This document shows, piece by piece, positions 58,136 to 64,000 of a stretch of DNA of 64,000 nt. The stretch lies in NCBI RefSeq assembly GCF_003852235.1, contig NZ_CP027732.1:3782001-3846000 (forward strand), in the 5' to 3' direction. The position numbers and the translations under genes are program-made. A model generated the notes under the pieces. It was not told the DNA's origin and ran no database searches. It saw nothing but the letters and a program-made list of their open reading frames with translations. Source of the stretch: Pseudomonas sp. R4-35-07 (GTDB taxonomy: Bacteria > Pseudomonadota > Gammaproteobacteria > Pseudomonadales > Pseudomonadaceae). The first letter of the stretch is position 1; every line of letters starts with the position of its first letter.

Positions 58136-58286
58136 GTGGGAGGGGGCTTGCTCTCGATGTTGTAGGAGCGAGCTTGCTCGCGAAAAACTCACAGCCACCG
58201 CGTTTATCCAGGAATTACGCGTTATCGTTGACGTTTTTCGCGAGCAAGCTCGCTCCTACAAGATTAGGGCCTGCCCCCTCCCACAT
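58136..58286. repeat. Nested REPIN, one REP pair inside another
   Basis: The outer arms are GTGGGAGGGGGCTTGCTC (58136-58158) and GGGCCTGCCCCCTCCCACAT (58267-58286). Between them lies a complete inverted pair of a second REP type, TGTAGGAGCGAGCTTGCTCGCG (58160-58186) and its inverse (58234-58260). One element appears to have inserted into the other. Confidence 0.88.
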
Positions 58287-58291
58287 TGGAT

Positions 58292-59164
58292 TCAGGCTGC
58301 TACTAACCCGCGTTCCTCCAACAGCTTTACGAAGCTGTTCAAACTCTGCGACACCGTGCCCCTGCGCCAGATCAGCCAGGTGTTCAGCACGCGGTCGCTG
58401 TCGGCCAGCGGCCACACGCTCACCGCCGCAAACCCCGGCATGCTTTCCAGCATGCTGCGCGGCATCAGCGCCAGCCCTGCTCCGGCGCTGACGCACGCCA
58501 GCATGCCGTGGTAAGACTCGATCTCGAAGATCTTGCCCGGCATCGCGCCATCCTGTGAGAACCAACGCTCGAAGTGATGCCGGTAGGAGCAGTTCGAGCG
58601 GAAGGTATAGATATTCTCGCCATTCACCTCCCGCCCCCGCGTAATGGGCGCATGGTGCAGCGGTGCGATGACCACCATTTCTTCCTCGAACACCGCGACG
58701 CCCTCCAGGGTGGAGTGCAGCACCGGGCCATCGACAAAAGCCGCCGTCAGCCGCCCGGACAGCACGCCTTCGATCATCGTGCCCGACGGCCCCGTGCTCA
58801 GGTCCAGCTCGACCTTGGTGTGTTTCTGGTTATACGCCGCCAGTAACGCGGGAATACGCACCGCCGCCGTACTTTCCAGCGAACCAAGGGCAAACGCGCC
58901 CTGGGGTTCCTCCCCCGCCACCGTTGCGCGGGCTTCTTGCACCAGATCGAGAATACGCCGCGCATAGCCAAGGAAATTCCACCCGGCCGGAGACAGGCGC
59001 AGGCGGCTCTTCTCGCGGATGAACAACTCCACGCCCAGATCCTGCTCCAGTTGTTTGATGCGGGTGGTCAGGTTTGACGGTACCCGATGGATCAACTGCG
59101 CGGCGGCGCTGATGCTGCCTTGCTCGGCAACGGCCTTGAAGATTTCCAACTGCACCAGATCCAA
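58292..59164 (-). CDS. ptrR: LysR-type regulator PtrR (YneJ-like)
   Basis: This 290-residue LysR regulator closely resembles E. coli YneJ/Ptr[21 protein letters not shown] in the DNA-binding domain, then ANCSYR-type [12 protein letters not shown] and [16 protein letters not shown] choose the TTG at 59164, giving LDLVQLEIF like the E. coli start MDLTQLEMF, with GGAG six bases upstream; a further TTG at 59176 is less likely. It is divergent from sad, its known target in E. coli. Confidence 0.9.
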   Translation of the reverse strand: MDLVQLEIFKAVAEQGSISAAAQLIHRVPSNLTTRIKQLEQDLGVELFIREKSRLRLSPAGWNFLGYARRILDLVQEARATVAGEEPQGAFALGSLESTAAVRIPALLAAYNQKHTKVELDLSTGPSGTMIEGVLSGRLTAAFVDGPVLHSTLEGVAVFEEEMVVIAPLHHAPITRGREVNGENIYTFRSNCSYRHHFERWFSQDGAMPGKIFEIESYHGMLACVSAGAGLALMPRSMLESMPGFAAVSVWPLADSDRVLNTWLIWRRGTVSQSLNSFVKLLEERGLVAA

Positions 59165-59269
59165 ATCATTCTCCAATCGTGAACGTATTGCTTAATATTA
59201 TTCAGTTTCCAGAAAAGATACAGCCCCGTACGCTGGGCTCCATTCCAATCATCCCAGCAGGACGGTGCC

Positions 59270-60661
59270 ATGAACGCTATTTCTCACCAGACCCACGCCT
59301 TGTCGATCAACCCGGCCAACGGCGAAACCGTTGCCAGCTATGCGTACGAAAGCCAATTGCAGTTGGACGCCGCGCTTAACCGCTCCACCGCTGCCTTCCG
59401 CACCTGGCGCCGCCAACCCGTCAGCCAGCGCGCCGAATTGCTGTTGGCCCTGGCCAGCGCCCTGCGTGACCAAGCCGAAGCCATGGCGCAGATGATCACC
59501 CTGGAAATGGGCAAACCGATTGCCCAGGCCCGCGCCGAAATCGAGAAGTGCGCCCAGCTCAGCGAGTGGTATGCGCAGCACGGCCCCGCCATGCTCGCAC
59601 CGGAGCCGACCCTGGTCGACAACGGTACCGCCCACATCGAATACCGCCCGCTGGGCCCGATCCTCGCCGTGATGCCGTGGAACTTCCCGGTGTGGCAAGT
59701 GCTGCGCGGCGCCATCCCGACCATGCTGGCCGGCAACACCTACGTGCTCAAGCATGCGCCGAACGTGATGGGCAGCGCCTACCTGATCCAGCAGGCGTTC
59801 CAAAAGGCCGGCTTCGCTGAAGGCCTGTTCGAGGTCATCAATGTCACGACCGAGGGTGTGTCCAACGCCATCGCCGACCCACGCATTGCCGCCGTCACCC
59901 TCACCGGCAGCGTGCGCGCCGGTATCGCCATCGGCTCCCAGGCCGGTGCGGCACTGAAGAAATGCGTGCTGGAACTGGGGGGCTCCGACCCGTTCATCGT
60001 GCTCAACGACGCCGACCTCGACGCAGCCGTACAGGCCGCGCTGATCGGCCGTTTCCAGAACAGCGGCCAAGTCTGCGCCGCCGCCAAGCGCCTGATCATC
60101 GAAGACGGCGTGGTCGAAGCCTTTACCGCCAAGTTCCTCGAAGCCAGCCGCAACCTGGTGATGGGCGACCCGACCTCGGCTGCCACCTACATCGGCCCCA
60201 TGGCGCGCTTCGACCTGCGCGATGAACTGCACGGCCAGGTCCAGGCCACCGTGAAAGAAGGCGCGACCCTGTTGCTCGGCGGCAACAAAGTGGACGGGGC
60301 CGGCAACTATTACGAGCCCACCGTGCTGGCTGACGTCACCGACCAGATGACTTCGTTCAAACAGGAACTGTTCGGCCCCGTCGCGTCGATCATCACCGCA
60401 CGCGACGCCGACCATGCAGTGGCACTGGCCAACGACAGCGAATTCGGCCTGACCGCGAGTATCTTCACCCGCGACTCGGCGAAGGCACGGGACATCGCCA
60501 ACCAACTGGAAACCGGTGGGATCTTCGTCAACGCGTTCAGCGTCTCCGACCCTCGGGTGGCCTTTGGTGGCGTGAAGAAAAGCGGGTTCGGGCGCGAACT
60601 GTCGCACTTTGGCGTACGCGAGTTCTGTAATGCGCAGACGGTGTGGTTCGATCGTAAATAA
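59270..60661 (+). CDS. sad: NAD(P)-dependent succinate-semialdehyde dehydrogenase, Sad type
   Basis: This 463-residue aldehyde dehydrogenase oxidises succinate semialdehyde to succinate at the end of putrescine/GABA degradation. The catalytic Glu lies in LELGGSDPF and the catalytic Cys in NSGQVCAAAKRL; PWNFPVWQVLR is the cofactor approach. The length and start match YneI/Sad. The ribosome site AGGACG precedes ATG 59270. Pairing with ptrR repeats the E. coli yneIJ arrangement. Confidence 0.92.
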   Translation: MNAISHQTHALSINPANGETVASYAYESQLQLDAALNRSTAAFRTWRRQPVSQRAELLLALASALRDQAEAMAQMITLEMGKPIAQARAEIEKCAQLSEWYAQHGPAMLAPEPTLVDNGTAHIEYRPLGPILAVMPWNFPVWQVLRGAIPTMLAGNTYVLKHAPNVMGSAYLIQQAFQKAGFAEGLFEVINVTTEGVSNAIADPRIAAVTLTGSVRAGIAIGSQAGAALKKCVLELGGSDPFIVLNDADLDAAVQAALIGRFQNSGQVCAAAKRLIIEDGVVEAFTAKFLEASRNLVMGDPTSAATYIGPMARFDLRDELHGQVQATVKEGATLLLGGNKVDGAGNYYEPTVLADVTDQMTSFKQELFGPVASIITARDADHAVALANDSEFGLTASIFTRDSAKARDIANQLETGGIFVNAFSVSDPRVAFGGVKKSGFGRELSHFGVREFCNAQTVWFDRK

Positions 60662-60685
60662 ACAGCCCTGGCTTCAACACACATC

Positions 60686-60719
60686 AAATGTGGGAGGGGG
60701 CTTGCCCCCTCCCACATTT
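60686..60719. repeat. Compact REP palindrome, candidate terminator of sad
   Basis: A perfect 15-bp stem AAATGTGGGAGGGGG/CCCCCTCCCACATTT with loop CTTG follows the sad stop by 24 bases. Unlike the other elements it has no internal spacer: the two REP halves face each other directly. Confidence 0.9.
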
Positions 60720-60761
60720 GGATCCAGGCAGCCCCGAGGGGCCGTATCAGACTTTAAGCAA

Positions 60762-61064
60762 TCAGCGAATATGCCGTCGCACGCACTGCACCAACCCGTC
60801 CAGCGCCTGCGACTTCACCGGCGCCAATACGCACACCGTGTGTTCACGCTCACCTTCACTCACGGTGAGCGTGTAATGCACCTGCCCCGGGTTGTCGGAG
60901 GAGGGTTGGGTGCTTTGCGGCAACTGGAAAAAGTCCGATTTCTCGATCAGTTGCCGCAACTCCTGCTGGTCCTGCTCGGGCAATTTGTCCAGCTCGACAC
61001 TGCGCGGCTGGGCCAGGCCCGGAAAAAACGCCGGGCCGCCGTTTTCCTTGATCGAGATGCGCAT
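60762..61064 (-). CDS. Emfourin-type inhibitor of protealysin
   Basis: This 100-residue protein has no signal peptide. It begins MRISIKENGGPAFFPGL and has KLPEQDQQELRQLIEKSDFF, a pattern found in emfourin, which inhibits M4 proteases of the protealysin group. The ATG at 61064 lies 28 bp after the protease stop, so the two genes are co-expressed. Cognate inhibition is inferred. Confidence 0.85.
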   Translation of the reverse strand: MRISIKENGGPAFFPGLAQPRSVELDKLPEQDQQELRQLIEKSDFFQLPQSTQPSSDNPGQVHYTLTVSEGEREHTVCVLAPVKSQALDGLVQCVRRHIR

Positions 61065-61092
61065 GGCTGTTCCTCTCCGCCCTGGCGGATTG

Positions 61093-62154
61093 TCAGACGT
61101 TAATGCCCACTGCTTTCCAACCTTCCTTGACGGCCTTCTGCTCATCCTTGTTCGCGCCGTAGAGGCGCCCGGCCACATCGTAAGTGATACGTGCAAAACG
61201 CAGAAACCCTGAGTTCGGCCGCAACCGCGCGTCGCGCAACGCGTCGTACCAGATGCGCCCGGCACGCTCCCAGGCAAAGCCGCCGATCCGGGTGGCAACC
61301 TGATAGAACGCATGGTTGGGAATACCGGAATTGATATGCACGCCGCCGTTGTCGTCGTAGGTGTGCACAAAATCATCCATGTGCCCCGGCTGCGGGTCCT
61401 TGCCCAGCAACTTGTCGTCAAACGCGGTGCCGGGGGCCTTCATCGAGCGCAGGGCAGTGCCTTTGATTTTCTTCGTGAACAGCCCCTTGCCGATCAGCCA
61501 ATCGGCGTCTTCGGCCTTTTGCTGCAGCGCATATTGCTTGATCAATGAGCCGAACACGTCCGACAGCGACTCGTTCAACGCACCGGACTGGTTGAAGTAC
61601 ATCAGTTTGGCTTCATCCTCGGTGACCCCGTGGGCCAATTCATGGCCGATCACGTCGAGTGCCACGGTGAAGCGATTGAACAGTTGCTGGTCGCCATCGC
61701 CAAAGACCATCTGGGTCGAATTCCAGAACGCATTGTTGTAGTCCTGGCCGAAGTGCACGCTGGCATCCAGCGCCATGCCGGCATCGTCGATGGAATTGCG
61801 GTCAAAGACCTGGTCGAAAAAGTCGAAGGTCGCGCCCAGGCCGTCATAGGCCTCGTCCACCGCCGCATCACCGCTGGCGGGTTGCCCTTCGCTGCGGATC
61901 AGCTTGCCTGGCAGGCTGTCGGTGTTGTCGGCGCTGTAGATCGAGCGCTGTTTCTCGGCACCTGCCACCAGCGCCATGCGCGCCGGGCCTCTGGCGGGCA
62001 CGGCGACCATGCGCAACGAGCGGAACGTGCTGTCCTTGGCGCGCGTGCGCAGCGCCACCTCGCGTTGGGCTTTATCGCCGTGGCGCGCGATCTGGTCGAG
62101 CATGTACGGCGGGATCAGGCAGAAAATCGGGTTGCGCGATTGGCGAACACACAT
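61093..62154 (-). CDS. M4-family metalloprotease, protealysin-like
   Basis: This 353-residue protease has no signal peptide but a short propeptide of the protealysin type that includes IPPYMLDQIARHG. The zinc site is HELAH (171-175) with the third ligand Glu195 in GALNESLSD. GGVHINSGIPNHAFYQVA belongs to the C-terminal domain. The ATG at 62154 follows AAGGAG. Protealysins lack classical secretion signals, and how they leave the cell is unresolved. The gene is paired with an inhibitor and is divergent from a nuclease gene. Confidence 0.92.
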   Translation of the reverse strand: MCVRQSRNPIFCLIPPYMLDQIARHGDKAQREVALRTRAKDSTFRSLRMVAVPARGPARMALVAGAEKQRSIYSADNTDSLPGKLIRSEGQPASGDAAVDEAYDGLGATFDFFDQVFDRNSIDDAGMALDASVHFGQDYNNAFWNSTQMVFGDGDQQLFNRFTVALDVIGHELAHGVTEDEAKLMYFNQSGALNESLSDVFGSLIKQYALQQKAEDADWLIGKGLFTKKIKGTALRSMKAPGTAFDDKLLGKDPQPGHMDDFVHTYDDNGGVHINSGIPNHAFYQVATRIGGFAWERAGRIWYDALRDARLRPNSGFLRFARITYDVAGRLYGANKDEQKAVKEGWKAVGINV

Positions 62155-62288
62155 AAGCTGGCTCCTTTTTGGCGTGTGGTGAACGGCCGTTTAACGACTT
62201 CAGGATAGACCGGAGTCTGCCGCCTGGGCCAAATTGTCATGAAATCATGTTGCAGTCGTGTTTATCCGATCCGCATAAGGAATACCCC

Positions 62289-63218
62289 ATGCCCGCACGC
62301 AACGTCAAAATCGACCTGGCCTACCGCCCAAGGCTTGCCGACCTTCGCCCCTTGATCACGCCTACGCCCTCGCTGCTGGAAGCCAGGGCCGCAGCGCCCC
62401 GCGTCACCGCAGCCAAGGACCTGCAAGACCGGCGCGGCTACGCCGAGGATTTTCTCGGCAGCTTCGCGGTGCAATGGCCCACGCTGGACCCGGCCCAGGC
62501 AAGCGACGCCCAGCCCGGGCGCCTGGACTACATGCACTTTTCCATCAGCATGTCGCGTTCCCGACGGTTGGCGCTGTATGTCGGTGTCAACATCGACGGC
62601 GCCAAGCACGTGGATATCGTGCGCAGCAACGACACCTGGGCCTACGATGGCCGCCTGCCGATCGATGCCCAGGTGGGCGAAGACCTCTACGCCGGCAATG
62701 GCCTTGACCGTGGCCACCTGGTGCGGCGCCAGGACCCCAACTGGGGCGCCGACGCAAACACCGCCAACGGCGACACCTTCCATTTCACCAACTGCTCGCC
62801 GCAGATGAGCGGCTTCAACCAGAAAACCTGGCTGGAACTGGAGGACTACATTCTCGACAACACCCAGCGCTGGAAAGCCCGCGCCAGCGTATTTACCGGC
62901 CCGGTGTTCGCCGATGACGACCGCCTGTACCGGGGCGTGAAAATCCCCAAGGCGTTCTGGAAAGTCGTGGCCTACCTTAGTGACGACGGCAAGCCTTCCG
63001 CCAGCGCCTATATGATCGACCAGAGCCGCGAGCTGGGCCAACTGGACCTGGTATTCGGCCCGCTCAGAACCTACCAGCGCAGTGTGATCCAGATCGAGCA
63101 ATTGACCGGCATCCGCTTCGGCAACCTGGCCGACTACGACGGTTTCAGCAACGAAGAGCGCGCCACGGGAACGCGGATCGAAGCGCTGATCCGGGGGCCT
63201 GGGGACATTCGCCTGTAA
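62289..63218 (+). CDS. DNA/RNA non-specific endonuclease, NUC1 type
   Basis: This 309-residue protein has no signal peptide. The beta-beta-alpha metal nuclease core is intact: NGLDRGHLVRRQDP with catalytic His143, then NCSPQMSGFNQKTWLELED with Asn168 and Asn177. It would degrade DNA and RNA. The start at 62289 follows AAGGAATACCCC; an in-frame codon 40 residues upstream is not supported. It is divergent from the protease gene, with 134 bases between. No immunity protein gene is adjacent. Confidence 0.92.
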   Translation: MPARNVKIDLAYRPRLADLRPLITPTPSLLEARAAAPRVTAAKDLQDRRGYAEDFLGSFAVQWPTLDPAQASDAQPGRLDYMHFSISMSRSRRLALYVGVNIDGAKHVDIVRSNDTWAYDGRLPIDAQVGEDLYAGNGLDRGHLVRRQDPNWGADANTANGDTFHFTNCSPQMSGFNQKTWLELEDYILDNTQRWKARASVFTGPVFADDDRLYRGVKIPKAFWKVVAYLSDDGKPSASAYMIDQSRELGQLDLVFGPLRTYQRSVIQIEQLTGIRFGNLADYDGFSNEERATGTRIEALIRGPGDIRL

Positions 63219-63267
63219 CCGGCGTCACTTCCACCTCCCTCTCGTGGGCCGAATCAACTACCATAGC

Positions 63268-63436
63268 GCCGCCGGTTCCCCCACGGGACTAATAGGGAAT
63301 TCGAAACGCCGACCGCGACGTCAATCGAAACTGCCCCCGCAACTGTAGGTGCCGAGCCTGCTCCCCACTGCCACTGGACGTTGTCCGGGAAGGCCGGAGC
63401 CGGGCGATGACGCATCAGTCAGGAGACCTGCCGGCC
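63268..63436 (+). ncRNA. Cobalamin riboswitch
   Basis: The leader shows the conserved order of B12 riboswitch elements: GGTTCCC...ACGGGACTAATAGGGAA, then the core GAAACTGCCCCCGCAACTG, GAGCCTGCTCCCC, and the B12 box region GATGACGCATCAGTCAGGAGACCTGCC ending near 63434 (segments given separately). It lies about 130 bases before the substrate-binding protein gene, which it would repress when cobalamin is abundant. Confidence 0.93.
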
Positions 63437-63564
63437 CAGTGACTCACTAACCGGCGGGGTGTCCGGGAAGGCCATCCTTGCCCTGCCCGGCCGGCAGCGT
63501 TCGTGGGTGTATTTCCGTACCGTACCTGCCCTGCTTCACCGACGGTTCAAACGGAGATTGCCCC

Positions 63565-64000
63565 ATGCTGCCACGCGTTACGGCCCTGATCATCGGCCTG
63601 GGTTGCTGCGCCCTGGCCCACGCCGCGCCTACCCACTACCCGCTGACCCTGGAAAACTGCGGCAGCCCCGTCACGTTCCAGCAGGCGCCCGCGCGCAGCG
63701 TGACCATCGGCCAGGCCGCCACCGAGATGCTGTATGCGTTGGGCGTGGCCGATAAAGTGGTCGGCACCTCGCTGTGGTTCAACACCGTATTGGCGCAGTA
63801 CCAGGCGCAGGACGCGCGCATCGAGCGCCTGGCCAATAACGAACCGAGCTTCGAAGCAGTGATCGCCAAGCGCCCGCAACTGGTGGCCGCCGAGCTGGAA
63901 TGGGTGGTCGGGCCCCAAGGCGTCGTGGGCACCCGCGAGCAGTTTCAGGAACTGAACATCCCGACCTACTTGCTGCCCTCCGACTGCGAAGACAAAGACA
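63565..64000 (+). CDS. ABC transporter substrate-binding protein, partial at right edge
   Basis: The first 145 residues of a periplasmic binding protein of the cobalamin/iron-siderophore class (BtuF/FhuD fold) are present. A signal peptide (MLPRVTALIIGLGCCALAHA) is followed by LTLENCGSPVTFQQAPARSV and TEMLYALGVADKVVG. ATG 63565 follows ACGGAG. The reading frame continues past the window. Control by the upstream cobalamin riboswitch suggests uptake of B12, a corrinoid or cobalt. Confidence 0.88.
   Translation, partial: MLPRVTALIIGLGCCALAHAAPTHYPLTLENCGSPVTFQQAPARSVTIGQAATEMLYALGVADKVVGTSLWFNTVLAQYQAQDARIERLANNEPSFEAVIAKRPQLVAAELEWVVGPQGVVGTREQFQELNIPTYLLPSDCEDKD

Noticed and set aside
63459..63755. 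98-codon frame overlapping the riboswitch and the substrate-binding protein gene
   Set aside because: It is out of frame with the binding protein, which has a signal peptide and ribosome site, and it begins just after the riboswitch.

Overview
The window is chromosomal DNA of a fluorescent Pseudomonas, most likely the P. fluorescens group. Three things point there: gene orders typical of Pseudomonas (truA-trpF-accD-folC-SPOR-cvpA-purF-metZ; leuC-leuD-leuB-asd-fimV; gltX beside tRNA genes and uvrB), an RsmE-type CsrA protein, and many REP/REPIN palindromes built on GTGGGAGGGGGCTTGC. This assignment comes from recognition, not from a search. No prophage, insertion sequence, rRNA or CRISPR array is visible.

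Layout. 0-4 kb: the 5' part of thrS (cut by the left edge) with a structured leader, a cold-shock gene and small secreted or hypothetical genes. 3.8-10.9 kb: a complete ribose operon, rbsBACRKD, ending in a periplasmic nucleoside hydrolase, with a promoter and a perfect RbsR-type operator. 11-12.3 kb: periplasmic glutaminase/asparaginase ansB behind a sigma-54 promoter with two AauR-type sites and an IHF-type site. 12.4-18.5 kb: a LexA-box operon of a DUF1654 gene and endA, then rsmE, a HAD phosphatase, a copper-type operon (DUF2790-copR-copS) with a CusR/CopR box, and a CigR-like protein. 18.5-20.8 kb: pcp with a DUF969/DUF979 membrane pair. 21.3-23.5 kb: tRNA-Val, a polyamine-type FAD oxidase, and a tRNA-Val/Asp/Asp operon. 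23.5-32.6 kb: the purF/folC/accD/trpF/truA housekeeping block. 32.7-43 kb: fimV, two asd paralogues (one lacking its catalytic residues), leuB, a methyltransferase, leuDC and a LysR regulator. 43-46.4 kb: a five-PAS GGDEF-EAL protein. 46.4-48.5 kb: an accessory two-gene unit with a hrp-box-like promoter. 48.8-56.3 kb: dusC, a thioesterase, a hydrolase/TetR pair, a duplicated tRNA-Ala/Glu cluster, gltX and uvrB. 56.6-64 kb: an aromatic aminotransferase, ptrR/sad, a protealysin-type protease with its emfourin-type inhibitor beside a NUC1 nuclease, and a cobalamin riboswitch leading into a truncated substrate-binding protein gene.

The best candidate for an undescribed system is the pair at 46429-48475. 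It encodes a protein with four exact 18-residue tandem repeats and a protein with a papain/calpain-like Gln-x5-Cys...His signature. The pair sits between core genes behind a one-mismatch hrp box, which suggests a type III effector operon. Second-tier candidates are the SOS-controlled DUF1654-endA unit, the protease/inhibitor/nuclease island, and an anticodon-mimic hairpin in the thrS leader.
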